From assembly GCF_001922575.1 (NCBI RefSeq), contig NZ_MRCI01000001.1:992001-1056000 (forward strand): DNA of 64,000 nt, written 5' to 3'. Both the position numbers and the translations under genes were made by a program. The notes beneath the pieces were generated by a model. That model was not told the DNA's origin and searched no databases. It worked only from the letters and a program-made list of their open reading frames with translations. This DNA comes from Neptunomonas phycophila. GTDB lineage: Bacteria > Pseudomonadota > Gammaproteobacteria > Pseudomonadales > Balneatricaceae. Of the stretch, positions 18,773 through 29,489 are shown piece by piece; positions within the stretch are counted from its first letter, which is position 1; every line of letters begins with the position of its first letter.

Positions 18773-19260
18773 TAGTTTGCAAAAGCTGCCGATCTATATG
18801 TAAATGCTTCTCTTTACTACTTTTAGTGCTTAGGATTGCTGAAGGTTCTTCTGTACTAATTTGTAGTGCTTCTAGTACTTTCGGGTTGGTTTATTTAGTA
18901 GTTTAGGAGGTAGAATTAAAGTATACATTATTGATATGTAAGTTTTTTTGTTTACAAACTTTTTGAATGTATATATTTTGTTGTTGTGCGCTTCAAACGC
19001 TTGTTTTAATCTAGGTGATGCAATTTAGGCCGCTACGATAGTCGGCACTATAAAAGCCAGAAAGCTTGTTGACGTTACTGGGCTTTAAGCCTCTGTATAA
19101 CCAAACTGATGGATGCCGATGTGAATTTTTGCGCAATATTACCACCGATTTTCGCCTCAAAAATGGCGTTGACTCATATGCTTGTTAAAAAGGGGTGTAG
19201 GTTTGTGCTTAAATTGTGTAACCCGCACTTTGGGGAGAGAAGGCTAAAGGTGATCGGGTC
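18773..19260 (+). other. 488-bp A+T-rich non-coding leader before the DapF-like gene
   Basis: No credible gene is visible. The tract is A+T-rich with poly-T runs (for example 18944-18952) and an imperfect stem AAAGCCAG/CTGGGCTTT near 19050-19085. GGGGAGAG stands about 20 nt before the ATG at 19261. It must contain the promoter of the six-gene module and could encode a leader RNA; I recognise no riboswitch class. Confidence 0.4.
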
Positions 19261-20457
19261 ATGACCAAGATCCCGTTTACTAAATACTCATCTTGTGGAA
19301 ATAACTTTGTCGTTGTTGACATGACAGAGACGGCTTGGCTAAGTGAAGCGGCGATGTCCGAGTTTGCTTATCAAGCCACGAATATGAGCTTTGGGGTAGG
19401 CTGCGATAACCTACTAGTGTTGCAAAAAGCAACGTCCCAAACATTATCAGATATCAATGATTACCGCCGTTATTGGCGTCTTCCTCCCGATCTTTCTAGT
19501 GAAACTTACATTTTTAGAATGTTCGAGCCTGACGGCCAAGAGGCGTTATGTTGCGGTAATGGTTTAATGTGTATTGCTCAGTATCTTTATCAGCAATATG
19601 GTTTATCGCAAGTCCCTATTATCACAGAAGTTCCGTTTTTAACCCCTAAGCTCATTTCAATTGGAACCCAATCCGATACCGCTCACAGCTGGGCAGAAAT
19701 GGGCTTCCCGCGTAAATTGCCTCCTGTGTTAGTCACTCCAGGTTTTACTCAAAATGAAGTGTCAGTGATTGAGTCGTTTCGCGTTTCAGAGCTGGACATT
19801 AATGGATGTAGTTTGCTCGGTGAAAATGCAACTTTGTCTTTCGTCTGCTATTTAAGCTTTACCGGGGAGCCACATTTGGTGATTTTCCCGGATGTGTGCT
19901 TTGAAGATCCAGCGATAGCATCGGCTATTTTCAAAAACAATACACGCATAGGGGACCTCGAAAATGATCCAGGATCTCAGCTGGTTCATGCAATAGGTCA
20001 TGCCATTAATCGTGCCTATCATTCTTTTTTTCCATACGGTATTAGTGTTAATTTTACTCGTATCAAGTCCCAAAAGATTATCGAAAACCGTTGTTTTGAA
20101 CGAGGCATATACCGGGAAACACTGGCGTGTGGTACGGGGGCTATGGCTGCTGCCTTTACTGTTCAGCAACTCTTTTCTCCTGAGGAAAAAGTGATCACAG
20201 TGCTTCCTCATCGTTGCCGTTGGCATGATGATGAGGCGGTGATAAAAGTACAAGAGTTAGAATCAGGCTGGCGTATTCAGTCAAACCCTATATTATTGTT
20301 TGAAGGGGTTTACCACATGAAACGGTCTTTAATGCGGCAAGCGGATAAACAACATGTGGCGAATAAGGAAGCTTCAACGCTTGGTGTTACGAAAAAATTA
20401 GCGCAAGGACACGCTAAATCTTTAGCCAAGGCCGGCACTCAGTGTTTGTTGGCATGA
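19261..20457 (+). CDS. DapF-fold epimerase/racemase-like protein with altered substrate site
   Basis: The 398-residue protein has the two-fold diaminopimelate epimerase architecture with both catalytic cysteines: ALCCGNG and ETLACGTGA preceded by FERG. It departs from true DapF in several places: FEPDG replaces the near-invariant FNADG before the first Cys, CGNGLMC replaces CGNGARC, and there is an insertion near residues 55-75 and about 60 extra C-terminal residues (usual length about 275). It probably racemises a different amino acid or amine; DapF-fold relatives include histidine racemases of opine metallophore pathways. It heads a module with an unknown protein, binding proteins and a two-component system. 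Confidence 0.75.
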   Translation: MTKIPFTKYSSCGNNFVVVDMTETAWLSEAAMSEFAYQATNMSFGVGCDNLLVLQKATSQTLSDINDYRRYWRLPPDLSSETYIFRMFEPDGQEALCCGNGLMCIAQYLYQQYGLSQVPIITEVPFLTPKLISIGTQSDTAHSWAEMGFPRKLPPVLVTPGFTQNEVSVIESFRVSELDINGCSLLGENATLSFVCYLSFTGEPHLVIFPDVCFEDPAIASAIFKNNTRIGDLENDPGSQLVHAIGHAINRAYHSFFPYGISVNFTRIKSQKIIENRCFERGIYRETLACGTGAMAAAFTVQQLFSPEEKVITVLPHRCRWHDDEAVIKVQELESGWRIQSNPILLFEGVYHMKRSLMRQADKQHVANKEASTLGVTKKLAQGHAKSLAKAGTQCLLA

Positions 20458-20559
20458 GGTTAGCTTTGTTGCTTAAGTCGCTATTGGTAATGTATACCAG
20501 CATATTGTACAAAAAAACTGTGAGAGGGCTCGGAGTGGCTTCAGCGAGTCGAGGCCACC

Positions 20560-22149
20560 ATGACCTTGGCTGACAGCAATACATTAGAGTCAGAAAAAAA
20601 ATCTACTTCAGGGGAGTTGGCTTGCTCACATTCGTTGGAAAGTTATCTTCAACGTATTCGGGAGGCTTTACCTACTGTTGATCGTACACTTCGTGATCAT
20701 GGCGATAAAACAATTGCTCAGTATCTAGAAACTCAAAATGTATTTTCTGCTACTAGCTTTCAACCGCGTGATGATTTAGCAGAAGTTGTCTACAATTATG
20801 CCAAGCCATTATTAGGTGAAGAAGTCGCTAGGGAAGCGGCGTCTGAGCTTTTAGCTAACCCTGTTGTACTAACGGCTAACCACCACGGGGTCGATTACTT
20901 TGCCCAATCAGTACAAGGTACATTGATTTTTAGTTTGCGGAAAATTAATGGTAAACAAGCCAAAACAGTCCCAGTGTTTGCTTGTGGGAATGTGCCCTTA
21001 GATAACCTAACGTACCCTAGAGGGGTGCTTCTCTATCCTCCTTCAATCTCCTTAAATCAAAAAGTCCCTTTTAAAGCTCCAATATATTCCAATAAATACC
21101 GACGTGAGACAGTATCTGCAGTCCGATCGATTTCGGGGGATATGTTGTTACAGTTCACTAAACGAATAGGTAAGGAGTCAAGTATCTCGAAACCAGCAGA
21201 GATAGCAGACTTGGTAATAGATGCATATTCAGTTTCTACTGGTAGCGATAGCTATTCGCAGCAAGCTACGCAAGTGAACTCTATTTTATGGTCGAAAATT
21301 ATAAAGAGGACCAGAGAAAAAACAAATCTTGTTTATCTTGAACTCGAGAAAATTGCGTCTAGATTAGTTTGTTTAGATCTTGAGAACACAGAGAGCTTGC
21401 TCGTACGACTGCTTTTTTCTGAGCCTCATAGGATTGCTTTAGAGCATGCCTTAGACCAAGAAAAGTCTTGCTGGAATATAGCTGAATTATCTAAACGTTT
21501 GACTATGACAAGTGAAGGCCATTTTAAACAGTCTGGTACCTTTATGTTTTGGGGAGTCGATGAGCGGAAACGTAGAATTCCCTTATTACCGGTTGAAGAG
21601 GATGGTAAGTGCATTCTCTCGGGGCGCTCAGACTCAGGGGAGCGTTGGGATATTGAGTTAACAGTTAGTGCCATAGCTGAGGCTATTCAAAACGAGAGGT
21701 TGATTCCATCTGTTTTTACTTCTTTCTTAGTTATTACATTGGCGAGAGGTGTTACGGCGCTGGGTGGTTATTATCAAGCTGATTATCTACCTAAAATGAA
21801 GAGAGCTGTAGAGGTTGTGTTTCAAAATTGTAACGACTCTGTCGCCATACCCTCGAAAGTAGATGGTTATCTTTCAGGGATGCAGCCTGTTTTAGCAACA
21901 AACAATTTTGGTTTATATCCGACTGGGCCTGTTGAGCTCATTAATGATGGCGGAATAGATACTAATTGGATGAATAACGTTTCAGTAAAGGATGCGCACA
22001 TGGGATCCTTACATGAAACACTAGAAGATGTTTTGCCTAATAGCTTCTTACCTCAGTTTAGAGATGATATAGCAGAACAGCTTTTTAAAAATTTAAGAAA
22101 TGATTTAGTCATAACAGGATTATATTCAAGCACGGAAAGAAATTGCTAA
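20560..22149 (+). CDS. Unrecognised 529-residue protein
   Basis: I do not recognise this protein. It has no signal peptide or membrane helix, so it is probably cytoplasmic. Notable conserved-looking stretches are LTANHHGVDYFAQS (about residue 106-119), VFACGNVPLDNLTYPRG, FMFWGVDERKRRIPLLP and LARGVTALGGYYQADYL. The His-His-Gly and Asp/Arg-rich motifs hint at an enzyme. GAGG stands 5 nt before the ATG. It lies 102 nt after the DapF-like gene and abuts the first binding-protein gene, so it may modify the DapF-like product or its precursor. That is inference only. Confidence 0.7.
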   Translation: MTLADSNTLESEKKSTSGELACSHSLESYLQRIREALPTVDRTLRDHGDKTIAQYLETQNVFSATSFQPRDDLAEVVYNYAKPLLGEEVAREAASELLANPVVLTANHHGVDYFAQSVQGTLIFSLRKINGKQAKTVPVFACGNVPLDNLTYPRGVLLYPPSISLNQKVPFKAPIYSNKYRRETVSAVRSISGDMLLQFTKRIGKESSISKPAEIADLVIDAYSVSTGSDSYSQQATQVNSILWSKIIKRTREKTNLVYLELEKIASRLVCLDLENTESLLVRLLFSEPHRIALEHALDQEKSCWNIAELSKRLTMTSEGHFKQSGTFMFWGVDERKRRIPLLPVEEDGKCILSGRSDSGERWDIELTVSAIAEAIQNERLIPSVFTSFLVITLARGVTALGGYYQADYLPKMKRAVEVVFQNCNDSVAIPSKVDGYLSGMQPVLATNNFGLYPTGPVELINDGGIDTNWMNNVSVKDAHMGSLHETLEDVLPNSFLPQFRDDIAEQLFKNLRNDLVITGLYSSTERNC

Positions 22150-22163
22150 TTTATGGTGGTGCA

Positions 22164-23300
22164 ATGTTATCTTTTAAAAAGTTAATAATTTTTTTAGCTG
22201 TTTTCTTGTCGGTTAATGTGTTTGCTGAACAGCTTATAGATAAAAAACAAAAAATTAATAAGCCATGGGTCTTAGGATATTTCGAAGGAGGTCCTTATTC
22301 AGATTATAAGAAAATTCTTACTGAAACGGTTACAGCAATGATGAATGATGGTTTGCTGGAACAGAAGAGAATACCTGCATTCTCTGGTGAGCAAACAGCT
22401 GAGCTTTGGACTTGGCTCGCTGAAAACTTATCTAATAGCATGATTACCTTTTCTAAAGACTTTTATTTTAGTGCAGATTGGGATGAAAAAAAGCGAGAGA
22501 AGTATCAGGTTGAAGCTACCGAATTATTGATTAATAAAGAGGTAGACCTGCTTATAGCAATGGGTACCTGGGCTGGGCAGTCTTTCGCTAACAATCAACA
22601 TAATATACCAACAATAGTAATGTCTGCGAGTGATCCTATAAGCTCGAATATAGTGAGATCTATAGAAGATTCCGGATATGACCATGTGCATGCGACAATT
22701 GATCCAGAGAGATATCAGCGACAAATTACATTATTTCATGAAGTTATAGGATTTAAACGTTTGGGGATAGCATACGAAGATACAGTAGAAGGCCGAAGTT
22801 ATGCCGCATTAGATATTGTCCTTCAAAAAGCCGAACAATTAAACTTCGATGTTATTCCTTGCTTTACTCTAAGTGATATTAGCGACTCAAATAAAGCTAA
22901 TATGAGTGTGATTGACTGTTTTAATGAACTATCTAAGAAAACTGATGCGATTTATGTGACCGTCCAAGGAGGTGTTAATAGAGAAACACTTCCTACTTTA
23001 GTTGAAATAGTAAATAAAAATAAAATTCCTACATTTTCTCAGTCAGGTGTGGACGAGGTTAAAAAGGGAATGCTGTTAAGCTTATCACAAGCGGGTTTTA
23101 AATATGTTGGAGATTTTCAGGCCGACGTAATAAAACGCGTTATAAGTGGAGAGTCTCCACGGGAAATTTCGCAGCTTTTCGAAGAACCACCTAGAATGGC
23201 TGTTAATATAAAATCAGCTGAAATTATTGGGTTCAACCCCCCGTTAATACTGCTAGGCTTGGCAGATGAAATTTTTCATACTATTGAAGGTAGTAGGTAA
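22164..23300 (+). CDS. Periplasmic ABC-type substrate-binding protein (PF04392-like), copy 1
   Basis: A 378-residue protein with a Sec signal (LIIFLAVFLSVNVFA) and the two-lobe fold of the ABC_sub_bind family (TrpX-like; SASDPISSN, GVDEVKKGM). I use ATG 22164, just past the upstream stop; TTG 22143 would overlap it. It is a clear tandem paralogue of the next gene (shared GFKRLGIAYE, GRSYAA, DPISS/AG). No permease or ATPase is present; a histidine kinase follows, so it more likely serves as a sensory receptor than in transport. The DNA is noticeably A+T-rich (21 G+C in 60 bases at 22501-22560). Confidence 0.85.
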   Translation: MLSFKKLIIFLAVFLSVNVFAEQLIDKKQKINKPWVLGYFEGGPYSDYKKILTETVTAMMNDGLLEQKRIPAFSGEQTAELWTWLAENLSNSMITFSKDFYFSADWDEKKREKYQVEATELLINKEVDLLIAMGTWAGQSFANNQHNIPTIVMSASDPISSNIVRSIEDSGYDHVHATIDPERYQRQITLFHEVIGFKRLGIAYEDTVEGRSYAALDIVLQKAEQLNFDVIPCFTLSDISDSNKANMSVIDCFNELSKKTDAIYVTVQGGVNRETLPTLVEIVNKNKIPTFSQSGVDEVKKGMLLSLSQAGFKYVGDFQADVIKRVISGESPREISQLFEEPPRMAVNIKSAEIIGFNPPLILLGLADEIFHTIEGSR

Positions 23301-23304
23301 TAAA

Positions 23305-24453
23305 ATGAGGCTTTCAATAGTGAGAACCGCTTTTTTTATTATATTTTCATTTGTTTCTGTAGGTTTTTCTGTTCAGTCTCAGGCTGCTGATAATGAGCAA
23401 AAGAAAAGAGTTGCATATTATCAAGGTGGAGACTATATCGATTACTATAAAACACTAAGATCCATCGCTGTATCTTTTCATGACCTAGGTGTTTTCACGA
23501 TTAGTAAAGGTATGGAGATACCTGATTTTCAAAGTGGTGATGCAAAGCTTTTATGGCAATGGCTATCAGAGAATACCGATAGTGATCAAATAGAGTTTGT
23601 GGCAGATGCTTTTTATTCTTCTGGATGGAGCCAAGAGCAGCGTGTTAACCAGCGTCAAGTTTTCCTTAATAGGCTAAATAAAAAATCGGATATCGATCTT
23701 GTTTTTGCATTAGGATCATGGGCAGGTTTAGATTTAGCAAATGAGGAGCATAGCACCCCTATTATGGTGATGTCTTCCAGTGACCCAATTAGTGCTGGCA
23801 TTATAAAACAACAAGATGATTCGGGATTTGATCATGTACATGTTTTTATAAGTCCTGATCGGTATTTAAATCAAGTTAGGATATTTCATAATTTAATTGG
23901 TTTTAAGAGATTAGGTATAGCTTACGAAAATACTAAAGTAGGTCGGAGTTATGCTGCAGTCGATACCATTTACTCTATTGCCAAAGATAAAGGCTTTACA
24001 GTCATACCCTGCTATACAAAAAGCGATATTCCTAGCGAGGAAGCTGCTTCTGAGTCTATAGTAAGCTGTTTTAATTATTTAGCTGATAAAGTAGATAGCT
24101 TTTATGTTACAGAGCAAGGAGGTTTAGATCTAAAAACTCATGAAAAAATCATTGCTATTGCGAATAAATATAAAATTCCTGCATTTTCTCAGTATGGACA
24201 GGATGAAGTTAAATTCGGCTATATGTTAAGTGCTTCTCGATCTTACGGATTGATAAAGGAGGGGCGTTTTCTAGCAAATGTTGCTATTGAAATATTGAAA
24301 GGGAAAAAGCCAGGAGAGATTAATCAGGTTTTTAATGATCACCCCGATATATATTTGAATATGAAAACGGCTGAGTTGATAGGTTTTCACTTGAATGCGT
24401 ATTTGTTGGCTGCCGCTGATAAATTATATTGGCGTATAGAGAATCAGGAATAA
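23305..24453 (+). CDS. Periplasmic ABC-type substrate-binding protein (PF04392-like), copy 2
   Basis: A 382-residue paralogue of the preceding protein with its own Sec signal (residues 1-28, ending SQAAD). It starts 4 nt after the upstream stop at ATG 23305; the in-frame ATG at 23266 would bury the signal peptide. Shared segments include HVHVFISPDRYLNQV, FKRLGIAYEN and SQYGQDEVKFG. Two diverged copies suggest recognition of two related ligands or a heterodimeric receptor. The kinase gene begins 3 nt after its stop. Confidence 0.85.
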   Translation: MRLSIVRTAFFIIFSFVSVGFSVQSQAADNEQKKRVAYYQGGDYIDYYKTLRSIAVSFHDLGVFTISKGMEIPDFQSGDAKLLWQWLSENTDSDQIEFVADAFYSSGWSQEQRVNQRQVFLNRLNKKSDIDLVFALGSWAGLDLANEEHSTPIMVMSSSDPISAGIIKQQDDSGFDHVHVFISPDRYLNQVRIFHNLIGFKRLGIAYENTKVGRSYAAVDTIYSIAKDKGFTVIPCYTKSDIPSEEAASESIVSCFNYLADKVDSFYVTEQGGLDLKTHEKIIAIANKYKIPAFSQYGQDEVKFGYMLSASRSYGLIKEGRFLANVAIEILKGKKPGEINQVFNDHPDIYLNMKTAELIGFHLNAYLLAAADKLYWRIENQE

Positions 24454-24456
24454 ATA

Positions 24457-27348
24457 GTGTTTACAAGTATAAAGTCTAAATTCGTTGCTTTGATTGCTAT
24501 AATAATGCTCGTTACGTCGAGTGCTATTATGTATTTTACTCACCGGGATGTTGGTAACGCCATGCTTGTGGCAGAACAGTCCTCTGCTCGTAATGTGCTA
24601 GGCTTGGCTCAGTTACACATCAGTGCTAGCTATGATCGTATTATTAATGAGAAGGTTGGTTTGCTTGGTGAGTTAAAATCAGAAATGCGAAATACTTTAT
24701 TTCTGGTTCAGTCAGTTGTTAATTCATATGCAGGTTTAAATAATCGTAACGAAGGCGATCAAGAAGTTATTCTTGATTCTTTGATTAACTGGATTCGCTC
24801 TATGGCTATAGATAAGAAGTATTTATTTATAGCAGATTCGCAAGGTAATGTTTTAGCGGCTAATAACCCAATCATTGAGGGAGGGTCTTTAGGCCAAATT
24901 AAAGATCTTAAAGGTTTAGAGCTTTCAAAAGTTATGCGTCCTAGTAACTTACCTAAAGACGGTGCCTCTAGCATATTCGAATGGTCTAGTAGCGAAGGGG
25001 AAGAAAAGAAGAACTATTTAGCGTTCTTTTTACCTGTAGAAGGGTGGTCATGGACAATCGGTGTGTTGGTGAATTTCGATGATATCGAGGTGCAAAGCCA
25101 ACAAAAAATGGATGAAATCATTGATGATCTTAGCCAAAGTCTTCAGCAAATTAAGGTTGCTGCATCTGGCTTTGCGTTTCTATTCAACGGTTCTAAAGAG
25201 GTACTCATCGCTCCTCCTGATCTTCCGCTATTACCCGATGTGAATACTGGTCAGTTAGATTGGCAGCAGTCCCCACTGTTAGATCGTATTATAGAAGGGC
25301 ATAAACAAAGCGCTTCGTTTATTAGTTATGAAGGCTCGTTTACGGGTGGTCGTGAAGTACAGGTCTTTATCTCTTACTTTAAAGCATTTGATTGGTACTT
25401 AGCGGTTGTTGTTCCCGTTGCTGAAATTGCAGGGCCAGGTCGTGATTTAGTTGGAAGGCAAAGCCTTATTATTGGCTCTGTTTTCTTGCTGAGTTTGTTT
25501 GCTGCTTTCTTTTTAATCTCTAAGTTGGTTAATCCGCTATCCATTTTGACTGCACATGCGAAAGCTCTCCCATCTCGTAACTTCGCTAAATCTCCAGATA
25601 TAGAGGACAGTATCAAAGGTTTAGCGACTCGGTATCAAGACGAAGTCGGGCGATTGGCCGAGTCATTTATTTTCTTAGAAGAAGAGATACGAGAACGTAT
25701 TGAGCAGGCCGATCAGGAAAAAAATGTAGCTGAGCAAGCCAATAAAGCTAAGAGTGAATTTTTGGCTACGATGAGTCATGAAATTCGCACACCGATGAAT
25801 GGTGTGTTGGGCATGACAGATTTAGTACTAGAAACAGATTTAAATGCTCATCAGCGTCGTTTCTTACACATGATTCGTTCCTCTAGTGAGAGCTTGCTGC
25901 AGATTATTAACGACATTCTCGACTTCTCTAAGATTGAGGCCGGTAGTCTTCTTTTAGAGAAGGCTGCTTTCAACCTGAATGATATTATTCAAAGCCAAGT
26001 AAATTTGTTTGCGCCCCAAGCCGAACAAAAAGGGATTGGTTTATTTTATTACCTTCCAGACCATTTTAGGGGAGCAGTTCAAGGCGATGAGGTTAGAGTA
26101 CGTCAGTTGTTAACAAATTTAATTAGCAACGCGTTAAAGTTTACCTCTGAAGGTGAAGTATCTATTTATCTCGAAGTGCTTGAGGAAACGGATAATAAAC
26201 TGACTGTTAAAATAATAGTTTCTGATACGGGGGTGGGTATTTCACCAGAGCAAAGGACTCGTATATTTGAACCATTTGTCCAAGCGGATAGTTCAACAAC
26301 TCGTAACTTTGGAGGTACCGGGTTAGGGTTAGCCATCTGTAAACAGTTGATTGATATGATGGACGGCAGTATTGGCTTTTCGAGCTATGAAGGTGAGGGG
26401 ACTACATTTTGGTTTACCTTGTCATTTGATAAAGGTCTTCACTACCAAGATCGCAGACCAGGGCAGTTTATCTCTGCGAGTAACGAACCAATAGTGATGC
26501 CGGATGTTCACGGGCGTCTGTTGCTGGTAGAAGATAACGAAGTTAATCAGGCATATGCTCTTCAAATTTTGTCAGCAGCGGGTAGTGGATTAACGGTTGA
26601 TGTCGCTGCAGACGGGATGGAGGCACTCGATAAGTTTAAACGCCATCGTTATGACTTAATTTTGATGGATTGCCAAATGCCGAAAATGGACGGATATAAA
26701 GCAACGGCAGCCATTCGACAAATGGAAAAGTCATTATCTCCCGGTGCTCAGCCAACACCTATCGTTGCGTTAACGGCGAATGCGTTTAAAGATGATAGAG
26801 AACGCTGCTTCGACGCAGGAATGACAAACTATCTAGCTAAACCTTATAAAAAACAGGCGCTGATAGCTGTACTGAATGAGTACCTCGTCAAAGAAGAGAC
26901 CAGTTCTGTTGTGTACTTGCCGCCGGCTAAGGGACATCCGTCCTCACTTGAAGAGGGTGTTGTGCCTGCCGAGACTGTAGATTCCTATGTGTTGGATCCT
27001 GAAATAATCGCGCAATTACAACAAATGGACGAAGACGGGTTGTTTTTAAGACGAATTATTACAGCGTTTTTAATGAAATCAGCCGATAACCTGTCGCAAA
27101 TTCAATCAGCATTTAATGACAAGGATGAAGATACTTTACGTATGGCGGCTCATACGTTGAAGTCGAGCTGTTACAACTTGGGTGCGACTCATTTAGCCGA
27201 ATTAAGCCAGCAGGTTGAGAGTTTAAGTAGCGTTAACCTAGATGATGTAAAGGCTCTAATAAATCCGCTTGAAGTTGAACTAGAGCGAGTGAGAAAAGCT
27301 TTATCTAATTTATCTGAAAGTTCGGTTGGAAGTAGTGGGAAATCATGA
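24457..27348 (+). CDS. Phosphorelay hybrid sensor kinase (dCache-HisKA-HATPase-REC-HPT)
   Basis: A 963-residue inner-membrane kinase beginning at GTG with AGGA 7 nt upstream. Order: membrane helix (about 8-28), dCache-type periplasmic domain (30-340), second helix, HAMP-like linker, HisKA with His441, HATPase_c ([15 protein letters not shown]), receiver with Asp738 (LILMDCQMP) and HPT with His899 (AAHTLKSS). All phospho-transfer residues are present. It follows the two binding-protein genes and its stop overlaps the next start (ATGA), so a binding protein-kinase-response regulator circuit ending in c-di-GMP turnover is likely. Confidence 0.92.
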   Translation: MFTSIKSKFVALIAIIMLVTSSAIMYFTHRDVGNAMLVAEQSSARNVLGLAQLHISASYDRIINEKVGLLGELKSEMRNTLFLVQSVVNSYAGLNNRNEGDQEVILDSLINWIRSMAIDKKYLFIADSQGNVLAANNPIIEGGSLGQIKDLKGLELSKVMRPSNLPKDGASSIFEWSSSEGEEKKNYLAFFLPVEGWSWTIGVLVNFDDIEVQSQQKMDEIIDDLSQSLQQIKVAASGFAFLFNGSKEVLIAPPDLPLLPDVNTGQLDWQQSPLLDRIIEGHKQSASFISYEGSFTGGREVQVFISYFKAFDWYLAVVVPVAEIAGPGRDLVGRQSLIIGSVFLLSLFAAFFLISKLVNPLSILTAHAKALPSRNFAKSPDIEDSIKGLATRYQDEVGRLAESFIFLEEEIRERIEQADQEKNVAEQANKAKSEFLATMSHEIRTPMNGVLGMTDLVLETDLNAHQRRFLHMIRSSSESLLQIINDILDFSKIEAGSLLLEKAAFNLNDIIQSQVNLFAPQAEQKGIGLFYYLPDHFRGAVQGDEVRVRQLLTNLISNALKFTSEGEVSIYLEVLEETDNKLTVKIIVSDTGVGISPEQRTRIFEPFVQADSSTTRNFGGTGLGLAICKQLIDMMDGSIGFSSYEGEGTTFWFTLSFDKGLHYQDRRPGQFISASNEPIVMPDVHGRLLLVEDNEVNQAYALQILSAAGSGLTVDVAADGMEALDKFKRHRYDLILMDCQMPKMDGYKATAAIRQMEKSLSPGAQPTPIVALTANAFKDDRERCFDAGMTNYLAKPYKKQALIAVLNEYLVKEETSSVVYLPPAKGHPSSLEEGVVPAETVDSYVLDPEIIAQLQQMDEDGLFLRRIITAFLMKSADNLSQIQSAFNDKDEDTLRMAAHTLKSSCYNLGATHLAELSQQVESLSSVNLDDVKALINPLEVELERVRKALSNLSESSVGSSGKS

Positions 27349-29489
27349 CAGAAGTATTAATAAAACCGAGCAAAGTACTGGTTGTTGACGACGATATAAC
27401 CGCGCGCATCCTAGCCCAACAAGCGCTTACTCTCGATGGCTTTAAGGTATATGAAGCAACTGATGGGTTGAATGCATTAGAGCGCTTTCAAGAAGTGCAT
27501 CCGGACATTGTGATTCTAGATATTGAGATGCCAGAGCTGAACGGCTATGAGGTGTGCCGACAAATTCGTCAATTACCATTTGGTAAACGCGTACCGATAT
27601 TGATGGCGACAGGCTTTAACGATATGTCGTCTGTTAATAGGGCTTATGATGCTGGCGCAACTGATTTTGTAACCAAGCCATTTAACTGGAAAGTGTTAGG
27701 CCAGCGTTTACGCTACATGATCCGAGCAAGTGTGGTTGGTGAAGAGCTAAACGAGTTGAAAAAAAGTGAGCGACGTTTAGCAAATGCGCAACGTATTGCG
27801 AAACTTGGTAACTGGGAATGGGATGTAACTTCAAATGAGTTGTATTGGTCTGATCATCTATTTGAGTTGCTCAATTCCAAAAGGGGTAAGATCCAGCCAA
27901 GCCTAACCGCTTTTTTTGAAAGCATCCCCGAGATCGATCATTTTAAAGTACGTTACTGGTTTAACCGTATTGTGAATGGTAAGCCAAATGCTGCTGATTC
28001 AATCCATCATCGTATTATTGTTAATGATGACCATCGTATTGTGAAACATCAGATAGAGGCAGAATTTGATGAAGATGGTGAGTTGGTTTTGTTATCCGGA
28101 GCTGTTCTAGATGTGACTGAGCTACGACAGGCTCAAGATAAAATTTTGGAGCTAGCCAGCTATGATGCGCTGACGGGGCTGCATAACCGCTCGGTATTTA
28201 GTTCAGCGGTGGATCGTGCAATCAAAAGAGCTCAGAAGTTTAATCATACCGGTGCTGTGCTGTTTTTAGATTTAGATAACTTTAAGCGCATTAACGACAC
28301 GTTTGGTCACGGAGTGGGTGATTTGTTACTGAAGGTTGTCGCTAAGCGGTTAACTAAAAGTGCCCGTGCTAATGATCGTAATGATAATGGCGAGAGCAAT
28401 AGTGAAGCACATCTCATATCGCGTTTTGGGGGCGATGAGTTCACCATTTTAATCCCGCATGTAAAAGATGCCAGCGAGGCCAAAGTTATCGCGGACCGTA
28501 TCTTAGATAATATAGGTAGGCGGGTTAGCTTGGCAGGGCACGAGCTGGTAATTACTCCCAGTATTGGTATAGCGCTATTCCCACAAGATGGTACTGAAGT
28601 TGAAAGCCTTCTGAAAAACGTGGATGCTGCCATGTACCACGTAAAGCATGGTGGGAAAAATAGCTACGAAATGTTCGCGCACTCAATGAACATTGTGTCC
28701 AAAAGGCGCTTACAGATAGAAGCACACCTTAGGCATGCAATTGATAACAAAGAATTGTATCTGGTGTATCAGCCTCAAATATCATTACACAGCGGAAAAA
28801 TAATTGGTGTGGAGGCGTTATTACGCTGGGACTCGCCATTATTAGGAGCGGTTTCTCCTGTTGAGTTTATACCTGTCGCAGAAGAGACGGGGCTAATTAC
28901 CCCAATCGGCGAGTGGGTTTTGTTCGAAGCCTGTCAGCAAGCTCAGGTATGGCGTGATGAAGCGCTTCCACCGGTAAGAATGGCTGTGAACTTATCCGTT
29001 AGGCAATTTGCGCGTCAAAACCTCGAATCGGTAGTCCAGTCAACATTGCTAAAAACGGGGTTGCCCGTGCGTTATTTAGAGCTGGAAATCACGGAAAATA
29101 TGCTGATGGATGATGTCGAGGGTTCTGTTGACACATTGCATCGTCTTAAGGATCTTGGGGTTTGCTTAGCCATTGATGACTTTGGCACAGGGTACTCAAG
29201 CTTAAGTTACCTAAAGCGTTTCCCAATTGATCGCCTTAAAATAGATCGCTCGTTCATTACACATGTTACCACTAACACTGAAGATGCTTCGGTCACTCAA
29301 GCCATTATAGCCGTCGCGCATAGCTTGGGACTGAGTGTGACGGCGGAAGGGGTTGAGTCAGCTGATCAGCTAGCGTTTTTGAACGAGAATAAATGCGAAG
29401 AGGTACAAGGCTACTATTTTAGTAAGCCTGTTAGCGCTAATGATATAAAACGACTACTGATAGTAAACCAAGGACTGCCTGATAGCTAA
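27345..29489 (+). CDS. Response regulator REC-PAS-GGDEF-EAL (dual c-di-GMP enzyme)
   Basis: A 714-residue soluble protein: receiver (about 10-125, phospho-acceptor Asp59 in VILDIEMP), PAS (about 145-260), GGDEF (362-366 intact) and EAL (E490-A-L with [30 protein letters not shown]). Both catalytic sites look functional, so it could make and break cyclic di-GMP, the balance being set by phosphorylation from the overlapping upstream kinase. It is the last gene of the module; a 9-bp stem spans its stop. Confidence 0.93.
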   Translation: MTEVLIKPSKVLVVDDDITARILAQQALTLDGFKVYEATDGLNALERFQEVHPDIVILDIEMPELNGYEVCRQIRQLPFGKRVPILMATGFNDMSSVNRAYDAGATDFVTKPFNWKVLGQRLRYMIRASVVGEELNELKKSERRLANAQRIAKLGNWEWDVTSNELYWSDHLFELLNSKRGKIQPSLTAFFESIPEIDHFKVRYWFNRIVNGKPNAADSIHHRIIVNDDHRIVKHQIEAEFDEDGELVLLSGAVLDVTELRQAQDKILELASYDALTGLHNRSVFSSAVDRAIKRAQKFNHTGAVLFLDLDNFKRINDTFGHGVGDLLLKVVAKRLTKSARANDRNDNGESNSEAHLISRFGGDEFTILIPHVKDASEAKVIADRILDNIGRRVSLAGHELVITPSIGIALFPQDGTEVESLLKNVDAAMYHVKHGGKNSYEMFAHSMNIVSKRRLQIEAHLRHAIDNKELYLVYQPQISLHSGKIIGVEALLRWDSPLLGAVSPVEFIPVAEETGLITPIGEWVLFEACQQAQVWRDEALPPVRMAVNLSVRQFARQNLESVVQSTLLKTGLPVRYLELEITENMLMDDVEGSVDTLHRLKDLGVCLAIDDFGTGYSSLSYLKRFPIDRLKIDRSFITHVTTNTEDASVTQAIIAVAHSLGLSVTAEGVESADQLAFLNENKCEEVQGYYFSKPVSANDIKRLLIVNQGLPDS

